Source: CAXSBR01 sp964236495
GTDB taxonomy: Bacteria; Actinomycetota; Actinomycetes; Mycobacteriales; Jatrophihabitantaceae
Assembly (NCBI GenBank): GCA_964236495.1
Contig: CAXSBR010000003.1
Coordinates: 62,001-126,000 of the forward strand
DNA length: 64,000 nt
Reading direction: 5' to 3'
Below are positions 21,099 to 33,021 of the stretch, piece after piece. Below the pieces are notes generated by a model. That model had not been told where the DNA came from. It worked only from the letters and a program-made list of their open reading frames with translations, and did no database searches. Position 1 is the stretch's first letter. Each line of letters begins with the position of its first letter. A program made the translations under genes and the position numbers.

Positions 21099-21605
21099 TC
21101 ATCCTGATTCCAGGTCCAACGTCGCCAATAATGCCGACAGCTCCTGGGGGGCGTACCAGGACAACTCGAAGCCTTCGGCGTCGTCGACGACGTCTTGAGC
21201 ACGTGCACTGCCCAGGTCGGCTTCCAACACCACTGACGCCGCGCGTGCGATCGTGGCTTCGGCGTCAGCGTCGTCGAGATGGACCGCTGCCAACGCGTCG
21301 ACAGTCAGCCCGTCCGCCACTCGCACCACGCCGCGATCCACCTCGTCGCGGACCTCCACCGCCGCGTCGTCGACGTCGAAGGAGAGCACCACCCGGCGCC
21401 GCAGTGCCGTCGGATCGGCATCGACCATCCGCAGCGACGCCCGCACCGCCTGGCCGCTGGCCGCGTATTCAAGCTCGTCGATGTCCTCGTCGACATACCA
21501 TTCCCGGATTCCCGGCGTCACGGCGAACGCGGTCATGTGGTGGCCGAAGCCCTGTTCGAGGCCGGTGCGCAGCGTGGCCGTCGTCGCCGGCAGGTAGACC
21601 CTCAC
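21099..21605 (-). CDS. Conserved actinobacterial protein (DUF6912-like)
   Basis: A 168-aa acidic protein starting at a GTG. It opens MRVYLPATTATLRTGL and has AFAVTPGIREWY followed by DELEYAA, a pattern I associate with a conserved uncharacterised actinobacterial family next to pruA. No catalytic motif or membrane segment is visible. It lies 43 bases upstream of pruA and is probably in its operon. Function unknown. Confidence 0.8.
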   Translation of the reverse strand: MRVYLPATTATLRTGLEQGFGHHMTAFAVTPGIREWYVDEDIDELEYAASGQAVRASLRMVDADPTALRRRVVLSFDVDDAAVEVRDEVDRGVVRVADGLTVDALAAVHLDDADAEATIARAASVVLEADLGSARAQDVVDDAEGFELSWYAPQELSALLATLDLESG

Positions 21606-21652
21606 AGCTGATCCTTCCGCGTCGCCGGGGGTGGCACGATGCGCGTGGCCCG

Positions 21653-23206
21653 CTACTGCGGGGGTGGCGCGATGCGGGCCAGTTCTACCAGAACAGCCAA
21701 CTCGGCTTCGATGGCCACCGCGAGCCTATCGATGTCAGGCACGGTGGCGCGATCGGCGTTGAGCCCGTAGAACATGCCACCGTCGTAGGACAGTAGGCCG
21801 ATCGACACGCTCTGACCCGCCGGCAGCGGAACAACAGGCACGATCTCTTGGACGCGGGCGCCGCTGAGGTACAACGGATGCTGCGGGCCGGGCACGTTGG
21901 ACACCACGACGTTGAACAGCAGCCGCGACATGGTGTTGACGCTGCGTGCGGCCAGAGCGTGCACCGGTGCGGGCGCCAAGCCGGCAAGTGTGATGGCGAA
22001 GGTCGCCCCGGCGGACTGGTTGCGCTGCTTGTGCCGGCGCATCGCCGCGGTGACCGTTCGCAGCCGGCTCAGCGGGTCGGGATCGGCGACCGGTAGATCG
22101 ACGAAGTAGGTGGACAACCGGTTGCCCAGCTCGCCCGCAGGTCCGGATCGCACGCTCAGTGGCACCAGCGCGCGAACACCTCGACGGGGCACTCGATCGC
22201 CACGCTCGAGCAGCCACCGCCGTAGCGCACCGGCGACGACGGCCAGCACCACGTCGTTGACGGTGCCTGCGCACAAGCGACGGACCTGCCGGTAGTCCTC
22301 GAGGCGGGTTCGCGCTACGCCGATCAGCCGATCGCTGCCGATTCGGGCATTCAGTGTGCTGCGTGGAGCCGGGCGAATGGTCGTGCGCACCGCGGCGGCC
22401 AACCCGACCGTTGCGCGCACCGCTGCCGCGGGCATGCTCGTGCCTCGCAAACGCGGGTGATCAGGCACAGCCGCCGGTGCCGCCGCAGCCTCGGCTGCCG
22501 GTGCGGCCTGTGCTGCAGGTCTGCTGTCGACATTCGCGGTGGACTCCAGAATTACAGCGGTGATATCGGCTGCGCCGACCCCGTCCACCATCGCGTGATG
22601 AGCCTTGGTGACGACCGCGAAGCCTCCGTCAGCCAGGCCTTCGACCACCGTCAGCTCCCACAACGGCCTGGTCCGATCGAGGACCGAACTCTGCAGATCA
22701 GCGACCAACCGGTAAAGCTGCGAGCGCGAACCCGGTGCCGGCAACGTCACCGAACGCACATGGCGACCGATGTCGAAGTCCGCATCGTCGACCCAGCCCG
22801 GCGCACCCAGCGTTCGCAGCGTTCCCGGCATCCGCGGTGCCCACCGAAGCTTCTGCCGATAGCGCGGGGCGCTGCGCAACCGCCTATCCAGAACCTTCAC
22901 CAGGTCGTCGAAGTTCACGCCACCGGGCGGGGCGTCGAGAACCGCGACACCGCCGACGTGCATTGGCGTCCTCGCGCTCTCGATGTGGAGAAACGAGACG
23001 TCCAGCGCGCTGAGTCGATCAGTCGACCGATCACTAGGCCGATCGCTGGGCCCATCGCCCGACGGCCCATCGCCGGTGGGCCCATCGCTGAACGGCCCTT
23101 CGCTGAACGGCCCATCGTTGGAGGGCGTATCGCCGGAGGAAGTATCGCTGGAGGGTGCATCGCCGGCGGACCGGCGTGACGCAGGCCCGGGAATGCGGTC
23201 AGTCAC
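21653..23206 (-). CDS. Wax ester synthase/diacylglycerol acyltransferase (WS/DGAT)
   Basis: A 517-aa acyltransferase of the WS/DGAT family, which makes triacylglycerol or wax esters from acyl-CoA. The catalytic HHxxxDG motif is HHAMVDG at residues 203-209. Other family words are LSALDVSFLHIE, PLWELTVVEG and VSNVPGP. Residues 18-60 before the conserved domain are a tandem repeat of Asp-Gly-Pro-Ser-type pentapeptides; members normally start near LSALDVSF. A later start is therefore possible, but I see no stronger SD. Confidence 0.92.
   Translation of the reverse strand: MTDRIPGPASRRSAGDAPSSDTSSGDTPSNDGPFSEGPFSDGPTGDGPSGDGPSDRPSDRSTDRLSALDVSFLHIESARTPMHVGGVAVLDAPPGGVNFDDLVKVLDRRLRSAPRYRQKLRWAPRMPGTLRTLGAPGWVDDADFDIGRHVRSVTLPAPGSRSQLYRLVADLQSSVLDRTRPLWELTVVEGLADGGFAVVTKAHHAMVDGVGAADITAVILESTANVDSRPAAQAAPAAEAAAAPAAVPDHPRLRGTSMPAAAVRATVGLAAAVRTTIRPAPRSTLNARIGSDRLIGVARTRLEDYRQVRRLCAGTVNDVVLAVVAGALRRWLLERGDRVPRRGVRALVPLSVRSGPAGELGNRLSTYFVDLPVADPDPLSRLRTVTAAMRRHKQRNQSAGATFAITLAGLAPAPVHALAARSVNTMSRLLFNVVVSNVPGPQHPLYLSGARVQEIVPVVPLPAGQSVSIGLLSYDGGMFYGLNADRATVPDIDRLAVAIEAELAVLVELARIAPPPQ
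23026..23155. repeat. 15-bp tandem repeats in the WS/DGAT N-terminus
   Basis: Successive 15-base units such as GGCCCATCGCCGGTG and GGCCCATCGCTGAAC run through the 5' end of the acyltransferase gene. Because the unit is divisible by three, copy-number change would not shift the frame. They encode (S/G)DGP(S/F)-type pentapeptides. Confidence 0.75.
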
Positions 23207-23274
23207 TACTCGATCTTCCTCCGCAGGAGCGTTCGCGCTGTCGTTGGGCGCGGTCTGCCCGCTGAACCGGCCGG

Positions 23275-24603
23275 TCAGCGTCGAATGGCGCGCCGACGGC
23301 CGACGCGTCGACGCGTGCTTCCAACCACCTCGCCGCCGTCGGCCACCGCTGCGGCCAACTCGACCAGCCCGCGGCGCAGACCACTGTTCGGTCGGACCTC
23401 GGCGAGCGTCTTGCCAGTGCTCAGCGCGGCGTCCACGGAATCCAGGTCATAGGCGAGCAGAGCTGCCGGTGACCGGCCGGCGAAGCGTTGCAGCGCCGCG
23501 GCCAGTTCGGTTTCCGGTTTACCGGGGACAACACCCGAGCGCACTCGATTGAGCACCACCCAGACGGGCGCCTCGATCTCGGCGTCGCGCAGCTCAGCCA
23601 GTCCACGCACGAGCCGCTGCAGTCCGACGGGATCGGCCGAACCGACCGCAAGCACCAGATCGGCGCAGGCCAGCGCAGCCAACGTCGCACCGTTACGACG
23701 CGGCGCGAGGCTGTCGTAGCTGAGCTCCTCGTCGGATTCGAGGGCGAAGCCGCAGTCGACAACGGTGTACTCGGCGAGTCCGCGCGCGGCCGCGAGGACG
23801 GCGTCCAACGCGCTCGGGCGCAACTCCGGCCAGCGATCGGCCCGCGGAATACCGGTCAACACCCGCAGGTTCGGACCCAGCTGCCAGGCCAAGCCGGCCA
23901 ACGACGCGGCGTCGAGCCGGGTGGCAGAAGCAGATCGGCAGGCGGCTGCCACTCCCGGCGACTCATCCAGTAGGCCCAGTACCGCGGCGACGACGCCGCC
24001 GTAGACGTCGGCGTCCACAAGGAACGCCGAGTGCTGCTGGCGTGCGAGTTCGTCGGCAACGCCCACCGCCACGGTGGTGCGACCGGGAGCGCCGGTGGGC
24101 CCCCAGACGGCCACCACCGAACCGCGCTGCCCGGCTGGTACCGACTCACTCGCAGTGCCCGTCGGCGCGATGACGGCGGAAGTAGCGGCGACGGGATCGC
24201 CGAACGCGCGCGTGGACGATGCAGCTGAGCCGCCGACTGCCGTCGCCTCCTGCACCGCGGCCGCGACCACCGAGGCGAACACCTCCGCGCTGGCATCGGC
24301 CGGCACGACATGGCGCACACCCAGCACCGCCAGCGCCTGCTCCGCGCGGCCGTCGGACCGCTCGACGACGCCGACCGGCACGACATCGGCGGCGAGCAGT
24401 CGATCGACGGCATCGGCATCGAAGCGGCGCAGATCGGCCGACACCAGCGCCGCGCTAGCCAGGCCGGCAGCCGCCATCGACAGCAGTTCCACGACGTCGA
24501 CGCACCGTCGCACGACAGTCACGTCCGGCGAGGTCTCCAGCGCGCTGATCACCGTGCTTTCCCACTGCGCGCCGCCCAGGGCGGTGAGAACGGGCAGCTT
24601 CAC
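23275..24603 (-). CDS. CpaE-like MinD/ParA-type ATPase
   Basis: A 442-aa protein with a receiver-like N-terminal region (to about 110) and a P-loop ATPase domain. The P-loop is GPTGAPGRTTVAVGVADELA, a deviant Walker A like that of CpaE-type septum-site/pilus proteins; VVDCGFALES is the Walker B-like strand. In Tad pilus loci CpaE positions the assembly machine, but no cpaF, tadB, tadC or flp gene is seen here. The GTG start at 24603 overlaps the end of the SAF gene by four bases, so the two are coupled. Confidence 0.82.
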   Translation of the reverse strand: MKLPVLTALGGAQWESTVISALETSPDVTVVRRCVDVVELLSMAAAGLASAALVSADLRRFDADAVDRLLAADVVPVGVVERSDGRAEQALAVLGVRHVVPADASAEVFASVVAAAVQEATAVGGSAASSTRAFGDPVAATSAVIAPTGTASESVPAGQRGSVVAVWGPTGAPGRTTVAVGVADELARQQHSAFLVDADVYGGVVAAVLGLLDESPGVAAACRSASATRLDAASLAGLAWQLGPNLRVLTGIPRADRWPELRPSALDAVLAAARGLAEYTVVDCGFALESDEELSYDSLAPRRNGATLAALACADLVLAVGSADPVGLQRLVRGLAELRDAEIEAPVWVVLNRVRSGVVPGKPETELAAALQRFAGRSPAALLAYDLDSVDAALSTGKTLAEVRPNSGLRRGLVELAAAVADGGEVVGSTRRRVGRRRAIRR

Positions 24604-25280
24604 GCCGAGCCGGTGGGGCGTTTGCAGGAAGCCAACGAGGGCAGCGCGTCGTTGGCTTGTGCGTTGGGTGCGCCGCTCAGGACGCCGATGCGGATGATCG
24701 CACCGTCGATACCCAGCGCGCTGAACACTCGGGCGGCCAGCGGCTGGCTCACCCGAACGACGACGCCTTCGGACGAGGTTGCCGAGAGCCCCGACCCTGC
24801 GTCGCGCACCGATTGCACGGCGACATCGCCCAGTACCAACACCGCCTGGCAATACGTGGTGGACACCCACACGCCGATTCGTTGGCCCCGCGCCAGCTCC
24901 GGCGCGTTCTCGGGGCGAACCGAGATCGGCACGGTGGTATCGGTGGTTGCCGCCGCGCGCACCGCGGTGCGTGGCAATAGCTCACCGGCGCCCAGTGGCC
25001 GCGTCAGTGCCCGGCCCACGGCGTCAGTGGATACGGTGACGTAGCCCGGCGCGCTCGCGCCCAACTTCACCCGCTCGGTGTGCACGTCAGCGGCCGTCAC
25101 AATGGTGCCCGCTGCCAGGTCGTGCGACATTGCCAGCACCGGCTTGGTGGAGTCGGCGCGCGACACGACCACAGCGCCGAGAAGAACCGACCCGATCACC
25201 AGTAACAGCCCCAGCAACAGCCGAGCGTCGAACCAGGTCGGAGTGCGCAAACGGCGCGCAACGGGCGAAGCGGTAGTCAC
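24600..25280 (-). CDS. SAF-domain protein (CpaB/RcpC-like)
   Basis: A 226-aa protein: cytoplasmic start, one helix (LLLGLLLVIGSVLLGAVVV, about 20-38), then an SAF domain with AMSHDLAAGTIVTAADV and ALTRPLGAGELLPRTAV. SAF proteins of this kind are the CpaB-like partners of Tad pili in actinobacteria. It is translationally coupled to the CpaE-like gene. The GTG at 25280 is chosen because it gives a short basic N-terminus before the helix; SD support is weak. Confidence 0.85.
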   Translation of the reverse strand: MTTASPVARRLRTPTWFDARLLLGLLLVIGSVLLGAVVVSRADSTKPVLAMSHDLAAGTIVTAADVHTERVKLGASAPGYVTVSTDAVGRALTRPLGAGELLPRTAVRAAATTDTTVPISVRPENAPELARGQRIGVWVSTTYCQAVLVLGDVAVQSVRDAGSGLSATSSEGVVVRVSQPLAARVFSALGIDGAIIRIGVLSGAPNAQANDALPSLASCKRPTGSA

Positions 25281-25449
25281 CCGCCCATCGTGCCGCACAT
25301 TGATCAAATTATGTAATCGACGCCGACTCGCTGTGGATAACCGCAGAACCGGTTTCGGGCGCTGGCACACTGGACGCTGATCCGTCCTGGCCGTGTTTCC
25401 GGCCCGTGGCGGCCGGTTTCGGCTTTGCGCCCGGAGGAGGTCAGTGCGA

Positions 25450-25686
25450 ATGCCACCTGAGCGGTTTCTCACTCTGGCCGACGTTGCAGACGTCCTGAAC
25501 ATCAGCGCGTCGCAAACCTATGCCCTGGTGCGCAGCGGCGAGCTGGAGGCGATCAAGATCGGCGGTCGCGGCCAGTGGCGCGTGGAGCGCGAGAAGTTGG
25601 AGAGCTACATCGGGCGCATGTACGACCAGACGCGCCAGTTCGTGACCACCCATCCCTTCGCCGACGCCGAGGACGCTCTGCACTGA
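25450..25686 (+). CDS. Small helix-turn-helix protein (AlpA/BldC/excisionase-like)
   Basis: A 78-aa DNA-binding protein of the MerR-like HTH_17 type. The sequence FLTLADVADVLNISASQTYALVRSGELEAIKIGGRGQWRV is the full winged-helix core (quoted in parts: FLTLADVADVLNIS, YALVRSGEL, IKIGGRGQWRV). GGAGGAGG lies upstream and supports either the ATG at 25450 or a GTG at 25444. BldC of Streptomyces has the same architecture. It is divergent from the SAF gene, in the conserved actinobacterial neighbourhood that leads to secA. Confidence 0.88.
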   Translation: MPPERFLTLADVADVLNISASQTYALVRSGELEAIKIGGRGQWRVEREKLESYIGRMYDQTRQFVTTHPFADAEDALH

Positions 25687-25734
25687 GCGAGTCCGGCAAC
25701 GGCGTAGTTGCTGGCAGCACACGTGCCAGGTGGC

Positions 25735-26292
25735 CTATACCTGTCGGCGCAGAACGCTCAGTGCGGTGAAGGGCACTACGTTCACCTCGCGCACCTCAGT
25801 GCGCCGCCGCAGCTCGCCGATGCCATGCGCTGCGACCTCGAGGTGATCGGCGCCCACCCGGTCGACGGTTCCCTCCACCGCGCTGCCGTCACTGAGGTGC
25901 AGACGGACGCCGGAACGGTCGCGAGCCACCGCGCGCAACACGCTGGCCAGACCGAGCCTCGATCCGACTCGTGATCGTGCGTCCGGTGCCGCGGACAGCC
26001 GCCCCAGCCCGGACACCGTCAGGACGTGCGCCAAGGCGATCACGGCTTCTCGTCCAGACCCTTCGTCGACGAGCAGCCAAGTAGGGCCGACCCGGGCCAC
26101 GACGCCCAAGACGCGCACATCGCCCGCGGTTCGCACCGCGACCGTCGTTCCCACGCTGGGCAGCAACCGGTCGACCATCGCCACCCGGGACAGCTCCGCG
26201 CGGGCCAGCTCGTCGACCTCACCGGCACGCTCGCGCACAGCCAGCGCGTCGGATTGGGCTTCGAGATCGGCGAACAGCTGATCCCACCTCAT
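25735..26292 (-). CDS. Conserved hypothetical protein
   Basis: A 185-aa soluble protein opening MRWDQLFADLEAQSDAL, with an N-terminal helix rich in Glu and Ala followed by short strands (VLGVVARVGPTWLLVDEG, VEGTVDRVGADHLEVAAHG) that look like small beta-barrel units. The family is common between the BldC-like and LysM genes of actinobacteria. No function is known to me. It converges on the HTH gene and is divergent from the LysM gene. Confidence 0.82.
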   Translation of the reverse strand: MRWDQLFADLEAQSDALAVRERAGEVDELARAELSRVAMVDRLLPSVGTTVAVRTAGDVRVLGVVARVGPTWLLVDEGSGREAVIALAHVLTVSGLGRLSAAPDARSRVGSRLGLASVLRAVARDRSGVRLHLSDGSAVEGTVDRVGADHLEVAAHGIGELRRRTEVREVNVVPFTALSVLRRQV

Positions 26293-26402
26293 GGATTGAT
26301 CTTGGCACGCCTTCGTTCAGGTGTGACTGCAAACCGACTTGACTGGCCGCTAGCGCAGCTGATTGAATGCAAACGTACGCAAATGAAAGGATGGAGGCAC
26401 CA

Positions 26403-27293
26403 GTGCGATTCGGTTCTGCAACAGCGATCACGACGGCCATGGCAGCCGACGTCAGCACGCTCGTGCTGACCACTCCAACAGCGCGCCGGCTTCCAGGACA
26501 CCTGCGTGACGCTCATCAGTGGCTGGCGCAAGCAGGAGCGGACGGTGCTGCCGTCAGTCTCGCCGCGGCCGCGTTGTGGCTGATTGCACTCTGGGTTGGG
26601 ATGGCACTGCTGTGTGCGGTCGCCGCCAGCGCGCCCGGTCGACTTGGATCGGCGGGCCAGGCTGTGGCCCGCCGGGTAATGCCGCGGGCTGTGCGGGTCG
26701 TCGTGCTGGGCTCGATCGGCCTGGCCGTGGCCGGCAATCCGGGTTTTGCGCAGGCAAGCACGAACGGTCCCAGTGCCGGATTCAGCGTCGGCGTGAGTGC
26801 CGGCCACACCACCGCCGGCGACAGTGCCGGTGGCGGTGGCGGTGGCGGTGGCGAATCGGCCCACGCCGACGACAGCACCGGCGTTGCGGCGTCCGTGCAG
26901 CTGGCATCGCTCAGCCGGGCCGGCAATGTCGCCATCGGGTGGCCACGAACCGATGCGTCGACAAGTGCCACTCCACGCATCGGCTGGCCTGCGACGCCGG
27001 CGACACCCGCGGCGCCGTCGCATGGCAAGCCGTCCCGTCACCCGGCTCCGCAGCGGCGTAGCCACTCACGCCCCGGGGGGCCAGTGACCGTAGCTCCCGG
27101 CGACAGCCTCTGGCTGATCGCCGCGCATCGACTGGGACCTACCGCGACGCAAGCCGAGATCGCCGCTGCCTGGCCCGAGTGGTATGCGACCAACCACGTA
27201 GTAATCGGACCGGATCCGAACCACATCGAACCCCGACAACTGCTCAGCACTCCACCCGACTCCGTACCCGATCAGAAAGGCGCATCGCGATGA
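26403..27293 (+). CDS. LysM-domain membrane protein
   Basis: A 296-aa protein. Two hydrophobic segments (about 50-75 and 95-115) are followed by a Gly/Ser/Pro-rich region and a C-terminal LysM-like domain: VAPGDSLWLIAAHRLGPTAT, then EIAAAWPEWYATNHVVIG and PNHIEPRQLL. LysM binds peptidoglycan. I take the GTG at 26403 because GGAGG is five bases upstream; ATG codons at 26391 and 26367 are alternatives. The stop overlaps the next start (ATGA). Confidence 0.85.
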   Translation: MRFGSATAITTAMAADVSTLVLTTPTARRLPGHLRDAHQWLAQAGADGAAVSLAAAALWLIALWVGMALLCAVAASAPGRLGSAGQAVARRVMPRAVRVVVLGSIGLAVAGNPGFAQASTNGPSAGFSVGVSAGHTTAGDSAGGGGGGGGESAHADDSTGVAASVQLASLSRAGNVAIGWPRTDASTSATPRIGWPATPATPAAPSHGKPSRHPAPQRRSHSRPGGPVTVAPGDSLWLIAAHRLGPTATQAEIAAAWPEWYATNHVVIGPDPNHIEPRQLLSTPPDSVPDQKGASR

Positions 27294-27877
27294 CCGTTGT
27301 TGCCCAGCCCCTGGAGAACCCGCCGCGCACCGAACTACCGCTGCGTTCGGTGGGTGGCTGGCGGGTCGAGCCGGCTCCTGCCCGCGAGCCCCGCTTCGAC
27401 GACGAACAGCCGCGCCGCCACCTCAGCCTGGTCACCACGAGCGCGCCGCAGCTTCCGTTTTCCGGCCCGAACGGCGCCATTGCCCCGGTACGCCGGCATT
27501 CCGGTACCGGCGTGTGCGCCGACTTCTTCGACGCGCAACCCACCGGCCGGCAGGACCTACCCGACGCCGAACGATTCGGCCGACAGCTGTTCACCGGGCT
27601 ACTCGAAGTCCTGGCCGGACGTCGCTCGGCGAGCCAGCTTGCCCCGCTGACCTCACCGGGCATCTACGCCGGCATCGTGCGTGATGCGCTCGGCAACGAC
27701 CGGCTCGGTTGCGCAGGCCGCCGGCCTGCCCTGCAGTCGCTGCGGGTCAGCGAGCCCGCTGACGGTGTCGCCGAGATCAGCGGGGTGGTTCGAATCGGCG
27801 CACGGTGTCGCGCGCTGGCCGCGCGAGTCGAAGGTATCGATGGACGGTGGCGCTGTGTGCGGCTGCAGATCGGCTGA
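27290..27877 (+). CDS. Rv3235/DUF6459-like protein
   Basis: A 195-aa protein coupled to the LysM gene by an ATGA overlap. The C-terminal half (FGRQLFTGLLEVLAGRRSASQL, then VRIGARCRALAARVEG and WRCVRLQIG) has the pattern of the Rv3235 family, which sits next to secA in mycobacteria and many other actinobacteria. Function is unknown. The first 90 residues are disordered and not conserved-looking. Confidence 0.82.
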   Translation: MTVVAQPLENPPRTELPLRSVGGWRVEPAPAREPRFDDEQPRRHLSLVTTSAPQLPFSGPNGAIAPVRRHSGTGVCADFFDAQPTGRQDLPDAERFGRQLFTGLLEVLAGRRSASQLAPLTSPGIYAGIVRDALGNDRLGCAGRRPALQSLRVSEPADGVAEISGVVRIGARCRALAARVEGIDGRWRCVRLQIG

Positions 27878-27916
27878 GCTCGTCGTCCCGTCCCGTTCGG
27901 CGCGCCGGGCCAGGCC

Positions 27917-28009
27917 GGATCGGATCGGATCGGTCGGTCGGTCGGTCGGTCGGTCGAGTGGATCAGGTCGGTCGGTCGGTCGGACGGTCAGTCGGTCGAG
28001 TGGATCGGA
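27917..28009. repeat. GGTC-type simple repeat tract
   Basis: Runs of GGATC and GGTC (for example CGGTCGGTCGGTCGGTCGGT) fill most of the 132-base gap between the convergent Rv3235-like gene and secA. The word GGTCGAGTGGATC occurs twice, so the tract is partly a duplicated block. It ends at the secA stop. Confidence 0.85.
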
Positions 28010-30937
<2,928 letters not shown>

Positions 30938-31135
30938 GGCGGCAATCGTACGGCCAGGGTCTGACGTTTCGCCCAGCGTTGCAACACCGACCGGCCTCGT
31001 CGCCACCTTTGCAATGCACCGGGCAGCGCACGAGGCGGCGTGCCGGCGGCGTCCCCGGCGGCGCTCCTGCGGCGCTCCTGGCGGCGCTCCTGGCGGCGTC
31101 GAAAAGCTAGGGCACTGCCCTGCGGGTGGTGCAGA

Positions 31136-31603
31136 ATGCGCGCTGTGGCGTGGTGGACAGGTCGCGATCTCTCCGACCTGGTGCTGACCGGGCCCCGGCT
31201 GACACTGCGCCCATGGCGAGCCCGCGACGCAGAAGTTGTCTATGAGGCGATGCAGCACCGCGTAGTGCATGAGTTCGGTGGCTTAGCTCAGCATCGTCGA
31301 TCACCGAACCGGCAGGTACGCCGGCGACATAACGCTGCGGCTGTCGGGACCTCCCGGCGTAGGACTGGTGGGCTACAGCAGCCATCCGGCGTCCCGCGGG
31401 CGCGGGTACACGGCTCGCGGTTTACGGCTTCTGTCGTGCAGGGCGTTCACTCCGGTCGATGGCCGGCTGCCCTTCAACCAGTTGCAACTCGGCGCCAAGA
31501 TCGGCAATGTCACCTCGCAGCATGCGGCCCGCTCGGGCGGCTCACCGAGGACGGAGTGCACCGCGCTCGTCTGCGCAACTCCGACGGCTCGCTCAGCGAC
31601 TAA
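31136..31603 (+). pseudogene. Decayed GNAT acetyltransferase gene
   Basis: Pieces of one GNAT (RimJ-type) acetyltransferase occur in two frames. Frame 1 from the ATG at 31136 gives [20 protein letters not shown]. From about 31310 the homology moves to another frame: AGDITLRLSGPPGVGLVGYS, then HPASRGRGYTARGLRLL (the acetyl-CoA site) and LGAKIGNVTSQHAARSGG. It then returns to frame 1 for EDGVHRARLRNSDGSLSD up to the stop at 31603. The stretch between the first two pieces is too short for an intact domain. Two frameshifts plus a deletion explain this. Confidence 0.75.
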
Positions 31604-32107
31604 GCCTGCTTTGCCCTGCTGGCACCGTTAACCAACTGACGCAAAACCCGACCCACTATCGGGCTCAGGCAGCGCGGCCGAGCCCTATCGGCTGTCCGGC
31701 CTGCGCAGCGGAGCGGTGCGAGACAGTGGAGGTCGAACGCAGAGGCGCTACTACGGCGGTCGGGCGCCCGGCGAAGAACGCCCGCATCCGAGCCCAACCA
31801 GTGACTGCCCCCGGCGCCGGTTGCATTGCCGCTGGCGTGAACGAGTCGAGCAGCGGCGTTGCGCCGACCCACGCGCGGCACCAGTTCAACCCGGGTTGCC
31901 CGAATCGATGCTTGCCTGCGTATCTGCCAGCTGCCATGGTTGTTCTCCCGCTCCTGTGGCGTTTCGTCCGCCGGACCGTGCTATCGGCGCAACAGTACAA
32001 AGCGTAGGCAGAGCTGCATCGGCCGCCGTGCAGGCGCGCCGCCGACCCACCGCCCTCGGCCACCAGTGCCGCCGGACTAGTCCTGTCGGCCGCCGGACTA
32101 CTCCCGA
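31604..32107. other. About 500 bases without a recognisable gene
   Basis: Between the GNAT remnant and hpf, open frames on both strands have no recognisable domains, no good SD and no consistent codon pattern. I see no RNA motif. A short direct repeat of GGCCGCCGGACTA lies near 32060-32100. This is probably eroded sequence continuous with the pseudogene. Confidence 0.5.
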
Positions 32108-32722
32108 CTACTCCTGGGCGCCCAATCGGATGACTCCGTAGTCGTAGGCCTTGCGGCGGTAGACGACACTGGGCAGGTCAGTGGCCGAGTCGTGGAAGAG
32201 AAAGAAGTCGTGGCCGACGAGCTCCATCTCGTGCAGCGCCTGGTCCATGCTGATGGGCTCGGTCGAGTGCATCTTCTCGCGCACGATCCGGCCGGGACCG
32301 TCTCCGGCGGCGTCCCCGGCATCGGCGTCGACATCCTCGGGCGCGGGAGCCTCCAGAACCGCTGTGCCGACCGACGTGCCGGTGGCCATCGCCAGCGATG
32401 TCGGGTTGTGGCGACCGTGGTGCACGCGGCGCCGATCCGCGGCGTGGCGGAAACGGCGCTCAAGTTTGCCCACGGCGATGTCGAGCGCGGCGTAGAAGTC
32501 GTCGGCGCACGCCTCGGCGCGCACGACGGGTCCGGGAACTCGGCAGGTGATCTCGACCCGCTGGCAGACGTCGGACTGGCGAGGGTTCCTCTCGTGCAGC
32601 AGTTCGACGTCCGTCCGGATGATCTTGGCGTCGAAGCGTTCGACCCGCCCCAGCTTCTCTGCAACGTGCGAGCGGAAGTGGTCGGGCACTTCGACGTTGC
32701 GGCCGCGAACGACAATTTCCAT
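32108..32722 (-). CDS. hpf: Long-form ribosome hibernation promoting factor
   Basis: A 204-aa long HPF, which pairs ribosomes into inactive 100S dimers. The S30AE N-terminal domain begins MEIVVRGRNVEVPDHFRSHV; a linker rich in Asp and Ala follows; the C-terminal dimerisation domain has KMHSTEPISMDQALHEMEL, GHDFFLFHDS and VVYRRKAYDYGVIRL. AGGAGG lies six bases before the ATG. Its place between secA and comF is the usual actinobacterial order. Confidence 0.96.
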   Translation of the reverse strand: MEIVVRGRNVEVPDHFRSHVAEKLGRVERFDAKIIRTDVELLHERNPRQSDVCQRVEITCRVPGPVVRAEACADDFYAALDIAVGKLERRFRHAADRRRVHHGRHNPTSLAMATGTSVGTAVLEAPAPEDVDADAGDAAGDGPGRIVREKMHSTEPISMDQALHEMELVGHDFFLFHDSATDLPSVVYRRKAYDYGVIRLGAQE

Positions 32723-33021
32723 GAGACCTCCTACGCAATCGATGCATCGCCCAACTGAGCGGATGCGGAGCGCTCCAGCGCCGGTGGTACCTCTGCGAAC
32801 CGGCGGTAGTGGTCAGATGAACGTTATCTCGCGAGTACCTGCGAAGCCAGGTTTTAAGCCATGGTCGGGCGACGGTTGGCGCGCATAGACACAGTTGTGG
32901 CGAAACTTCCTCGCACCTGCGACGAGCGCCCCTGAAACGACACCACGTGAGACGACCGCCGCCTGCGACGACCGCCACCGATACACCACCACCCGACCAC
33001 GCGGCATCTACTCCGACGCCC

